From Ctena decussata (lineage: Eukaryota; Mollusca; Bivalvia; Lucinida; Lucinidae), in NCBI GenBank assembly GCA_963989385.1, contig OZ022498.1, forward strand, positions 103,091,298 through 103,155,297: DNA of 64,000 bases, given 5' to 3'. The notes below the pieces were generated by a model that saw only the letters and a list, made by a program, of their open reading frames with translations, was not told the origin of the DNA and ran no database searches. Positions 34,839 to 44,755 of the stretch are shown piece by piece; within the stretch, counting starts at the first letter, position 1, and every line of letters begins with the position of its first letter. A program made the position numbers and the translations under genes.

Positions 34839-35130
34839 ATATATTTTACCTATTTTCTATTTGAAATTGCAAAACAAAACAGAAAGCAAAGTGGGCAGCT
34901 ATACAGGTTCCCATCTTGCCGGAAGACCACAGACAATCAGACAGAAGAACAAGTAACATTAAGGAGCCATAATAGAAGTACCGTCTTGGAACGGGTAGTA
35001 ATATATTACTAGGTGGAGGGGGTGTTTTAAGTATTTAAGCTGGGTCCAAACCCTCGCTCTCTGCTTCTGCAATGGTTCAAAAATTTAGTTAGCTGCTTGT
35101 TCCGCGTGAAGAATTCCAAACCAATTCATG

Positions 35131-35653
35131 AATCATCTAGAATTCGACAAGATTTTGATGAAAAACCGTTCATATTCTTTGCGTCTAATACATTTGAAAT
35201 GTAACATCTCGTGAACTAATTGCGTAATTGAGCCTAGGTGCGTTTCGTTTCTGTTTGATATATTGCTAAGAAACAGCGGACATGTTCTGGAAAACAATCA
35301 GAATTATTTTGCAATGAATATTCAGATGAGTTTGCATAAATTTGCAGTAAAACCATTAGCTTTGTCAACATTTGTATCACATGATTGCTTTGTACGTTCC
35401 AATGATCATAGCTAAGATATTTTAAATCAAATAAAATATCATGGTGCAGCACTACTACATTAGGAATGCATACTCTATTCCTAGTATGTGCATTTATTAT
35501 GCAATTTCAGAATCAAATATAACTGGAAGAAATAATCTCTGTATTTTGAAACCCTACTTAAACAATTTTGGTACCCAGATACTGTTCCTACTGGTCTAAC
35601 TAATATACTGATGATCTGATTAAAGTTACATTGATACGTCAGATAGACATATA
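35131..35653. other. Unassigned sequence
   Basis: No feature recognised. Confidence 0.35.
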
Positions 35654-36336
35654 TAGTTCGGCAGAAAAATATTTTGACCTGGAACTAAGGTCTAAAGTTT
35701 TTTTCTTTCCAGATTCAAGTTCTACAGACATTACCTTAGAAGAATCCGAGTGAAGCCACCTTGTCATCATTGAGCATTTTCATATATTCAAGATGGCATC
35801 CAAGATGAAAGCGGACTTATGGCAAAATCTATATTTGACCAGCTTATACCACTCAGTGGGGATTTTTTCTTTGCTTTTTTTTGATGTTTGGCATAGCTTT
35901 TGAGTTACTAAATGTCTATTTGTCTTTATCACAGATGTGTCTATGATATAATGGATGGCATCCAAGATGGCAGCCAAATATATATTATGTACAAATGGCG
36001 TTTCTTTTCTTTATTTTACACAGAGCTTGCATTTGACACATAATACTAATGATTAATTTTCATACAAGGCATAGATCTTAAAATACTAGAGGTCTTGCTA
36101 TTTCACCTTCATATACTTGTGTCGATACAAGATGGCAACCAAGATGGCTGCCAAAATATAAAATTTTACCAGAAAAAGGTAATTTTATATGGAGCCTGTG
36201 TATGACATGTAATTCTAATGACTAATCTTTTTGTAAGCCAAGGATTTTGAAGAACTAGAGATCTAGCTGTTTACTACTGAGAGAAGATATATAGAATGGC
36301 ATCCAAGATGGCAGCCGAAATATAGAAACCAAACGT

Positions 36337-36691
36337 CTATTCTATTCTATTCTATTCTATCCCATAACCTTACTAGGTCGTTGGGGCACCACAGCCGACT
36401 TCAAAACAATCCCTTTCCACCTTGTTCTGTCTTCAGCTGCCCTAGTTGAGCTGGCAAAATCCATTCCAGTCCACTCCTTGATATTGTCTTCCCACCTCTT
36501 CTTCTGTCTACCTCTTCTTCTTTTTCCTTTCACTGTGCCCTGAAGAATTGTCTTTGCTAAACCAGAAGACCTTGAGACGTGGCCAAACCACCTTAGTTTC
36601 CGTTTCTTGACCAGCGTCAGGAGTTCATCATATTCTCCAATGGCTGCTTGGATCTTCCTGCGAACCTCCTCATTGGTTATATGGTCCTTGT
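36337..36691 (-). pseudogene. LINE reverse transcriptase C-terminus (5'-truncated insertion)
   Basis: The minus-strand frame 36357-36722 encodes the end of a non-LTR retrotransposon ORF2: KKRKLRWFGHVSR, then GKRRRGRQKKRWEDNIKEW and a final RTRWKGIV stretch. This is the region just after the RT domain, probably of the RTE-like group by my recollection. The stop codon TAG lies inside a (TAGAA)n tail at 36337-36361, so the 3' untranslated part is almost nil. The first nine residues of the open frame (MHVFGTTYV) come from flanking DNA. ACCAAACGT is duplicated at 36328-36336 and 36692-36700, and the other palindrome arm has it once (39131-39139, reversed), proving insertion after arm duplication. 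Confidence 0.9.
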
Positions 36692-37417
36692 ACCAAACGT
36701 AGGTTGTCCCAAAAACGTGCATTTAACGCATAAAGCAAAACATTTTCCGCAATCTGAGATAAGATGTAACAAATGTCTCATTCAAAAGTGAAAAATAAGC
36801 AATGACCATCAAAACTATCATTTCACCTTTGTACTTATTTCTTTGTGGGTCAAGTAGATGATGCCCTATACACAAAACAATATGTGCCGTTGCATGATGA
36901 AAACAGTGATTTGAGCTTTGCATCCTGGGATGTCCCGGCTCAGTTCAGTCTGACTAGATTCATGCAGATTGTTCATTTCCTTACTACCGATTGATTGGAT
37001 AGAAATGAATATGATCAGACTGGGTAGATGCTCATTTTGATCTGAGTACTCATTGGGAACAAAGATGCTTTCATTGGTTTTTGCCTTGCAACGGTTTATA
37101 TAAAATACTTTCAATCACATATATACTGAGCAACAATGGCAGATACAAGCACATATGCCGAACAGTATAACATAACACATCAGTATAAGGTTATATGGTA
37201 TAAGATTAGCATTTAAATAAATATTAACACACAGCATTTAACTTCAGCATCCACCAAGGCAAAATTGACTCATGTAGCGGACAAAAGTCTGTCTATCAAT
37301 TGTTAGAATAGAGCAAATAACTCTTAAGAAGCTACAAATAGCCATATTGTGCACTCGCCTACTTGATAAAATTGGTCCTTTGTTGAAACTTAAAGGGCAA
37401 ACTAGACATAAACCACT

Positions 37418-37752
37418 TTAAGCAACCACTGTCTGTTCATTCCCACATACGATGCTGCCTTGGCAACCACAAAACATGGTACAACCAAGTCCTACTCGGC
37501 GGCAACCACAGCGCATAGACGAACATGGATCATCGGTTTCACATCCACATTTTATCAGTTTCAGTGCATCATCTGGGACAAGAGCAACTCCTTTTGGCAC
37601 AGTAAATGGAACAAGACTTTGTGATGCTTCATTTCTCAACCATCCATAATTCTCGGGTGAAAGGTCTGGAGGATCTGTATCCAGTGCATTTTTCCAAATG
37701 CACGCCTGAAGATGTGCTCGTTTAACGTTTTCTACAAATGACTCTGCAGTAG
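37418..37752 (-). CDS. Cysteine-rich protein C-terminus, left-arm copy (partial)
   Basis: Open on the minus strand from the spacer junction at 37752 to the stop at 37418. It begins TAESFVENVKRAHLQACIWK and passes DPPDLSPENYGW. The tail is cysteine-rich: KCGC, then DPCSSMRCGCRRVGLGC, TMFCGC and IVCGNEQ. Relative to the right-arm copy it has a handful of conservative substitutions (E to D, S to T/A, I to F, V to A) and no stop or frameshift. Its upstream coding part is missing because the inverted duplication starts here, so it can only be a fragment unless spliced from elsewhere. Function unknown. Confidence 0.55.
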
Positions 37753-38411
37753 AGATAAGAGAGACCGTACGAAGGAATAACGCTATTGTTCCTCATCTGA
37801 TTGGTGCACATGCCCTTTCAGGATGTGACACGGTTGGCAGTTATTTTGGTATCGGTAAAGGCAAGGTAGTCAAGATGTTGCGGGATGGTTATATTCTTCC
37901 AAGTCTGGGTGACACAAATGCTGAATTACCTGATGTAGTTCAAGAATCGACTACTTTCATAGCAGCATGCTATGGATTCCCACAGTGCGCGAACATGACT
38001 ACAGCTCGACAAAAAATGTGGAAGAAAATGGTAGGGAAACCCTCAAAGACAGTTGTTAAAGTTTCATCCCTTCCTCCTACTGCAGAGTCATTTGTAGAAA
38101 ACGTTAAACGAGCACATCTTCAGTCGTGCATTTGGAAAAATGCACTCGAAACAGATCCTCCAGACCTTTCACCCGAGAATTATGGATGGTTGACAAATGA
38201 AGCATCTCAAACTCTTGTTCCAATTACTGTGTCAAAAGGAGTTGCTCTTGTCCCAGATGATGTACTGAAACTGATGAAATGTGGATGTGAAAGCGATGAT
38301 CCATGTTCGTCTATGCGCTGTGGTTGCCGCCGAGTAGGACTTGGTTGTACCATGTTTTGTGATTGCCAAGGCAGCATCGTATGTGGGAATGAACAGACAG
38401 TGGTTGCTTAA
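37753..38411 (+). CDS. Uncharacterised cysteine-rich protein, 5'-truncated
   Basis: The frame is open across the spacer, upstream of the Met at 37875, and reads NNAIVPHLIGAHALSGCDTV then GSYFGIGKGKVVKML. It continues through TTFIAACYGFPQC, SLPPTAESFVENVKRAHLQ and WKNALETDPPDL to the cysteine tail (KCGC, PCSSMRCGC, GLGCTMFCDC, VCGN) and a stop at 38409-38411. From memory, the HALxGCDT motif, the LPPT...RAxxQxxIW segment and a C-terminal CxC...RCxCxxxGLxCTxxC block occur together in large uncharacterised invertebrate proteins often linked to repeats; I cannot verify this here. About nine cysteines in the tail suggest metal binding. The start at 37875 is not trusted: the real N-terminus is lost at the junction or lies in another exon. 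The sequence looks conserved, but it is probably an element gene fragment. Confidence 0.6.
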
Positions 38412-39820
38412 AGTGGTTTTTTGTCTAGTTTGCCCTTAACGTTTCAACAAAGGACCAATTTTATCAAGTAGGCGAGTGCACAATATGGCTATTTGTAGCT
38501 TCTTAAGAGTTATTTGCTCTGTTCTAACAATTGATAGACAGACTTTTGTCCGCTACATGAGTCAATTTTGCCTTGGTGGATGCTGAAATTAAATGCTGTG
38601 TGTTAATATTTATTTAAATGCTAATCTTATACCATATAATATTAAACTGATGTGGTATTTTATACTGTTCGGCATATGTGCTTATATCTGCCATTCTTGC
38701 TCAGTATATATGTGATTGAAAGTATTTTATATAAACCGTTGCATGGCAAAAACCAATGAAAACATCTTTGTTCCCAATGAATACTCAGATCAAAATGAGC
38801 ATCTACCCAGTCTGATCAAATTCATTTCTATCCAATCAATCGGTAGTAAGGAAATGAACAATCTGCATGAATCTAGTCAGACTGAACTGAGCCGGGACAT
38901 CCCAGGATGCAAAGCTCAAATCACTGTTTTCATCATGCAACGGCACATATTGTTTTGTGTATAAGGCATCATCTACTTGACCCACAAAGAAATAAGTACA
39001 AAGGTGAAATGATAGTTTTGATGGTCATTGCTATTTTTTTCCCTTTTGAATGAGACATTTGTTACATCTTATCTCAGATTGCGGAAAATGTTTTGCTTTA
39101 TGCGTTAAATGCACGTTTTTGGGACAACCTACGTTTGGTTTCTATATTTCGGCTGCCATCTTGGATGCCATTCTATATATCTTCTCTCAGTAGTAAACAG
39201 CTAGATCTCTAGTTCTTCATAATCCTTGGCTTATATAAAGATTAGTCATTAGAATTACATGTCAAACACAGGCTCCATATAAAATTACCTTTTTCTGGTA
39301 AAATTTTATATTTGGCAGCCATCTTGGTTGCCATCTTGTATCGACACAAGTATATGAAGGTGAAATAGCAAGACCTCTAGTATTTTAAGATCTATGCCTT
39401 GTATGAAAATTAATCATTAGTATTATGTGTCAAATGCAAGCTCTGTGTAAAATAAAGGAAAGAAACGCCATTTGTACATAATATATATTTGGCTGCCATC
39501 TTGGATGCCATCCATTATATCATAGACACATCTGTGATAAAGACAAATAGACATGTAGTAACTCAAAAGCTATGCCAAACATCAAAAAAAAGCAAATACA
39601 ATCCCCACTGAGTGGTATAAGCTGGTCAAATATAGATTTTGCCATAAGTCCGCTTTCATCTTGGATGCCATCTTGAATATATGAAAATGCTCAATGATGA
39701 CAAGGTGGCATCACTCGGATTCTTCAAAGGCAATGTCTGATATATGAGAATCAGCAAAGAAAAAAACTTTAGACGCTAATTCCAGGTCCTCTCAGAAATG
39801 TGCCTTTTTCTGCCGGACTA

Positions 39821-40243
39821 ATACCGGTATTATCACAAAAACTTAATTTTTTGGACACCTAAAATAAATACTGTAATGATCTAAAATTGAACAGATTTTT
39901 TTCTCAGAGCAGTAATGGAAGTGAAATGGCAAATGGTGTATACCCTGATCAGACTGCAGCAGACATATGTCCAAATATTTAGAATTTTAACGGTATTAGA
40001 CTATCCATTATTTGTTCTTAGTCTTTTTTCGAGAATATTTGCTAAATTAAGCGTAAATATAGTTTGGTGTTCATTCTTCCTTGAATTGCTGTATTTTAAC
40101 AATATCGTCAGTCGAAATTCTAAAATCATAATCTCGGTACAGTTCCAAAATTTCATTAACAATTTAACAATGCAGTTTGTTAACAGTATCTGTTTTGCTT
40201 TTTTCATCGGCTTTATCGGTTCAGTGTTGCTACATGTACAAGG
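39821..40243 (+). repeat. Diverged VDPDQ-type repeat and AT-rich DNA
   Basis: 39900-39990 (CAAATGGTGTATACCCTGATC, CAGACTGC) matches 23150-23280 with gaps. The 114-residue frame 39915-40259 starts in this repeat and ends in a mariner terminus, so it is not a gene. Confidence 0.5.
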
Positions 40244-40455
40244 GTTGATCCAGAAGTAATGTCACTGCGTCCACTGCGCGCTTATTCATCGTAGCATTAT
40301 AACAAAAATTATATCAAGCTACACTGTAATTCAATTCTGATTTACACAATAAATATAGAGTTGGAATCTTTTTCCGTTTCAATTATATAGACGTTCAAAG
40401 TATGCCACCGACGCCATCGCGCCGCACGTTATAACAAGCAAATTCGACGAATTTA

Positions 40456-41357
40456 TGTCCCCCGCCTTGGAAACTAGGTCTCCACTGAATATACACTTAG
40501 TGTTTGAGCTGGAAAAACGGCTAAGTTAAAAATGTGAAAACAGTAATAAAAAAATAATGTGAGGATTATATCCAAACCACATGCATATCTTCAGACCATG
40601 ATCAAAACACCTGTGAAGTTTCAAAGGAATGGGCATAAAACTGTAGGAGGAGTTGAACACACAAGGGACCCACTTTCTATTCACTTTGATAGTAAAAATG
40701 TATGAAAAATGGCTAAGTTCAATTTGCTAAAAAAGCAATAAAAAATAATGTGAGGTATATCCAAACCACAAGCATATCTTCAGACCATGACCAAAATACC
40801 TGTGAAGTTTCAAAGGAATCGGCATAAAACTGTAGGAGGAGTTGCGCACACAAGGTACCCACTATCTAGTCACTATGATAGTAAAAACGCCTAAAAATGG
40901 CTAAGTTCAACTTGTGGAAAAAGTGACAAAAAATAAAGTGAGGATTATATCCAAACCACATGCATATCTTCAGATCATGACCAAAACACCTGTGAAGTTT
41001 CGAAGGAATCGGCATAAAACTGTAGGAGGAGTTGCGCACACAAGGTACCCACTTTGATATGAAAAACGCCTAAAAAATGACTAAGTTCAACTTGTGGAAA
41101 AAGTGACAAAAAATAATCTCAGGATTACATCCAAACCACATGCGTATCTTCAGACCATGACAAAAACATCTGTAAAGTTTCGAAAGAATTGGCATAAAAC
41201 TGTAGGAGGAGTTGCGCACACAAGGTACCTACTACTTTAGGGGGACGGAAAGACGGAAGGACGGACGGACGGACGGAAGGACGGACGGACGGAAGGACGG
41301 AAGGACGGAATGTCGAAAACTATGTCCCTCCGCTTTTCTTAGAAAAGGCGGGGGACA
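40456..41357 (+). mobile_element. Tandem-monomer/GGAC element B (pearl- or Helentron-like)
   Basis: Perfect 13-bp inverted repeat: TGTCCCCCGCCTT (40456-40468) and AAGGCGGGGGACA (41345-41357). Four monomers of about 180-192 bp start near 40513, 40705, 40893 and 41072 (AAAATGGCTAAGTT; AACCACATGCATATCTTCAG; GTAGGAGGAGTTG). A (GGAC)n/(GGAA) tract follows at 41241-41310, then a GCTTTTCT/AGAAAAGGC hairpin. Same design as element A, and the phrases CACATGC(A)ATCTTCAGA and GTAGGAGGAGTTGCG are shared, so the two are related. Confidence 0.85.
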
Positions 41358-41548
41358 ATAACGTTAATTACATGAACATAAATTTCAAAGTCAATCACAA
41401 ATCAAAATCAAACTAACGGGCCAAATCAGACGAAAATATAGTACGATGACGAAATATATTTCTGCCGCCCACTGTTGAATTTTTAACATCGTCACTGCAG
41501 TTTGTAGTTCGCTAGCTATTGCTAATGTTTGTTGCTGCCACGAGTGAA

Positions 41549-41915
41549 ATGTTGATTTCTGATAAACGCGCGACAGCGGATGTAAGCGCTTTTTGCCTCA
41601 AATTTGGAATACCACCATTGGAGACTCTGGAGCTGTTTAGTTAGATATGTAGTGATATAACAGTTATTATGAGGCTTGTGTAAAGGTGTAATCAGCGCGA
41701 TACGGGTGCAGATGAGTCGCTGGAGGTTAGTCCGAAAACCGGAAGACCTTTATGTACAATGTCAGACAATAACGTCACTCTTGTTCGGATCCCATATATG
41801 AAGATCGATGCTCTGCAATGCGAATAGTGTGTAAATTCTTAAACTTGAGCTGCGGGGCTGTTCGAGTAATATTAAAAGATGAAATAAACATGGGTGAACA
41901 AACATTAGTGCTTTG
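41549..41915 (+). pseudogene. mariner transposase N-terminal remnant
   Basis: From an ATG at 41549 the frame reads MLISDKRATADVSAFCLKFG, then PLETLEL, an in-frame TAG, ITVIMRLV, a TAA, and GADESLEVSPKTGRPLC. The last segment corresponds to the conserved ES(V/L)ExxPxxGRP motif of mariner transposases. After a frameshift near 41815 another frame gives MRIVCKFLNLSCGAVRVILK then DEINM, the second helix-turn-helix and linker region (family pattern ...LNIS.G.V..IL..DL.M). The catalytic DDD part is not recognisable. At least two stops and one frameshift make it inactive. Confidence 0.75.
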
Positions 41916-42239
41916 CTGGAACAATGAATATACTACTTTGGACATGACACAATATCGAAACTTCGTCTGGTGCGTCAACGACGTCATTGACGTGCGGCGC
42001 GTTTCGTTACCATGCCTTCTGTCTATCTCGATATCTCAGTTACTGTGCACTGTGTTTTTATGACATTTTCAGACCATAATGCAAATAGATTAAGGTACTT
42101 GGATTCGAAATTTTGTTGCTCTCTCTTTATTCTACACGATTTTATAGCTGCAGTGACATTACTTCTGGATCAACCCTCGTATTTCTGTGAGTCGTCATGT
42201 TTGTCTTTATCTCCGTTTTAATTTTGATGTATATGTTCC
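41916..42239. other. Unassigned sequence
   Basis: Possibly decayed mariner downstream sequence; nothing firm. Confidence 0.3.
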
Positions 42240-42490
42240 TGAGATATTATGAGCTTGGAATCTTCCATGCAAACCGAACAACTACGTGTCTGATAAACCA
42301 AAGCAGAACCAAGGGCTCGACCGCAAACCGATAAAGCTCCATCCCCAATCCGCACCCATCGGCCAGTAATTTCATTGCTGGCCGTCCAAGGCGGCGTTTC
42401 TGTTTTGGTTCTTGTTTTTTGTTTCTTTTTTGAGTGTTGTTTATTGCTTTGTCTGTTATTGCTAGAGTGTGTGTGATGTTAAGGCTGGTC
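42240..42490 (+). repeat. Diverged Penelope-type 3' region
   Basis: CAAACCGAACAAC, AGTAATTTCATTGCTGGCCG, AAGGCGGCGTTTCTGTTTTGG and GTGTGTGATGTTAAG parallel the reverse complement of 9283-9660. Confidence 0.6.
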
Positions 42491-42599
42491 GTAAAATAAT
42501 AAAAATATAGGTAAAAATAGTTGTTTATTGTTCTACGTATAAAATGTTATTGTTCTACGTATAAATAGTTATTATTGTCAAAATTGATGCTTCGTTGGT

Positions 42600-42752
42600 A
42601 TGTTGTGTGGGTATAATTGTTTTGGTTGGGTTGAAAAACTAAGTGTCTGGTGTCTGATGAACTAAGGAAGAACCGAGGGCGAGGGTTGGTCGACAACAAA
42701 TCAGTTAGATCGCCGCCACCACCGACTCCCCTTTCCGCTTCCCCCATTTATT
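42600..42752 (+). repeat. Penelope-type 3' region, left half split by element C
   Basis: AGTGTCTGGTGTCTGATGAAC, GAAGAACCGAGGGC and CCACCGACTCCCC match the first half of 42240-42490. The second half resumes at 44756 with AATTTCTTTGCTGGCCGCCC. Confidence 0.65.
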
Positions 42753-44755
42753 AGCTCACCTGAGCCGAAGGCTCAGAGGTGAGCTTATAGGAGTGGAGTC
42801 GAGCCGTCGTCCGTCCGTCCGTGCGTGGGTGGGTGCGTGGGTGGGTGCGTGGGTGGGTGGGTGCGTCAACACTGTCAAACATAAATATCTCAGAGACCAG
42901 TGGGCCGATCGCAATCAAATTTTATCTGAAGCATCATTTGGGTGGGGGAAAGGCTGCATTAGGTTTTGGTGCAAATCAGCTCAGAACTCTGGTTTCCATG
43001 GCAACAGATAACCCCCATAGGGTTATAATGGGGAAAATGGCGTCATCACGTTTTCTCGACTGTTTTTGATTAGATCCTTATCATACTTGCAGGTAATGAT
43101 GACATACACAAGAGCTTGGATGAGTTCGAAATTTGGCCGGATTCGAGCACAGACTACGGAGTTAGCTGCCCTTGAGCATTTGAAAAAAAATCCCACAGGG
43201 TTATAATGGGGAAAATGGCGTCATCACGTTTTCTCAGCTGTTTTTGCTTAGATCCTTATCATACTTGCAGGTAATGATGACATACATAAGAGCTTGGATG
43301 AGTTCGAAATTTGGCCGGATTCGAGCACAGACTACGGAGTTAGCTGCCCTTGAGCGTTTGAAAAAAATCCCATAGTGTTATAATGGAGAAAACAACGTCA
43401 TCACATATTTTTAGAAAAACTTTGTCATCGCTCTATTGCCTACATTTCTCAACGGATTTTAAAATAACTTCACACAAATGTAGGGCATGACAATATCTCG
43501 AGCAAGTTTGACTTTCAGGATGCTGCGCCCAAGGTCAAGGTCACTGTGGCTATTTTTAGAAAAAACTTTGTCAGCGCTCTAGCACCTACATTTCTCAATG
43601 GATTTTAAAATAAATTCACACAAATGTAGGGCATGACAATATCTCAAGCAAGTTTGACTTTCAGGGTGCTGTGCCCAAGGTCAAGGTCACTGTGGCTATT
43701 TTTAGAAAAACTTTGTCAGCGCTCTAGCACATACATTTCTCAATGGATTTTAAAATAACTTCACACACAAATGTAGGGCATGACAATATCTCAAGCGAGT
43801 TCGACTTTCAGGGTGCTGTGCCCAAGGTCAAGGTCACTGTGGCTATTTTTAGAAAAACTTTGTCAACGCCCTAGCATCTTCATTTCTCCATGGATTTTGA
43901 AATAACTTGACACAAATGTAGGGTATGACAATATCTCAAGCAAGTTTGACTTTCAGGATGCTGTTCCCAAGGTCAAGGTCACTGTGGCTATTTTTAGAAA
44001 AACTTTGTCATCGCTCTAGCACCTACATTTCTCAAAGGATTCTAAAAAATTTCACACAAATGTAGGGCATGACAATATCTCGAGCAAGTTTGACTTTCAG
44101 GGTGCTGCAATCAAGGTTTTTGATTAGATCCTTATCATACTTGCAGGTAATAATGACATACATAAGAGCTTGGATGAGTTCGAAATTTGGCCGGATTCGA
44201 GCACAGACTACGGAGTTAGCTGCCCTTGAGCGTTTGAAAAAAATCCCATAGTGTTATAATGGAGAAAACAATGTCATCACATTTTCATTTTTCATGGGAT
44301 CCGCTTCATACTTGCAGGTAATGAGGATATGCATAAAAGCTTGGATTAGTTAGCATTTCGGCTAGATCTCACTACTGACTATGGAGTACCTGCCCTGAGC
44401 ATCCAAAAAATCAATGTCGCCACTTTTTCTTGGTTTCTACTGATCCGATCCTTTTCAAACTTCCAGGTAATGAGGAAATGCATAATATCTTAAACAAGTT
44501 CAAATTTTGGCCAGATCAGGCCAACCACTACGAAGTTAACTGCCCTTGACAGCTCTGTCTATTGTGCTCTTGATCGGATACTTTTTAAACTAGCATATAT
44601 TAAATGACGGCATACATAATGTTTTGGATGAGTTTAATTTTCAGCCTGATTGGACCACTGACTGTGGAGTTAGCTGCCCTTGAGCATCTTAAATATCCCT
44701 ATAGGTTTACAGTGTCTCTCAGGTGAGCAATTGTTGCCCTTTGGGCTACTTGTTT
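42753..44755 (+). mobile_element. 2-kb compound element C (Helentron-like)
   Basis: Subterminal inverted repeat GCTCACCTGA (42754-42763) / TCAGGTGAGC (44719-44728). A GTCCGTCC/GGGTGCGTG microsatellite lies at 42807-42868. The core has two monomer types: A units of about 165-179 bp (TTTTTG(A/C)TTAGATCCTTATC start) at 43062, 43241, 44116 and decayed further copies to about 44690; and five B units of 145-147 bp (TATTTTTAGAAAAACTTTGTC start) at 43406, 43551, 43697, 43844 and 43989 lodged between A units. It ends with a GCCC/GGGC hairpin (44736-44746) and ACTTGTTT. Inserted in a Penelope-type repeat without a visible target duplication. Frames of 60-82 residues inside are by-products. Confidence 0.8.

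Larger units (their letters stand above)
34138..35130 (-). repeat. Diverged Penelope-type 3' region, interrupted
   Basis: Landmarks AACGATCAGGAATTAATAC (34139), CTCTTTACCAGAAAGGTGG (about 34491), TACCGTCTTGGAACGG (about 34979) and GTTCAAAAATTTAGTTAGCTG (about 35074) follow the order of the 9283 copy. It is split by the palindrome at 34223-34402 and the MITE at 34597-34838. Confidence 0.55.
35654..39820. mobile_element. 4.2-kb palindrome with cysteine-rich ORF
   Basis: Left arm 35654-37752 and right arm 38079-39820 are reverse complements at roughly 90-95% by eye, around a 326-bp spacer. After removing the LINE insert (36337-36691 plus one 9-bp duplicate) the left arm is about 1735 bp against 1742 on the right. 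Outer ends are TAGTTCGGCAGAAAAA and TTTTTCTGCCGGACTA. Each arm contains three to four ~165-bp tandem units carrying AAGATGGC(A/T)GCC, a diverged relative of the GAGCC palindrome (about 36925-37100 and 38730-38905), and the 3' end of a coding sequence. It may be a DNA element with very long inverted repeats or a local inverted duplication. Confidence 0.85.
40244..42030 (+). mobile_element. Degraded mariner element, interrupted
   Basis: Left end ACAAGGGTTGATCCAGAAGT (40242-40261, preceded by TA overlap) is mariner-like. The transposase remnant follows at 41549. Element B (40456-41357) lies between them and has split the 5' region. No right terminal repeat was found. Confidence 0.65.

Noticed and set aside
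39915..40259. 114-residue hydrophobic frame
   Set aside because: Starts in a VDPDQ-type repeat and ends in a mariner terminus; composition is AT-driven.
43062..44280. Regularly spaced repeats resembling a CRISPR array
   Set aside because: Monomers are contiguous 145-179-bp tandem repeats without unique spacers, in an animal-type transposon context.
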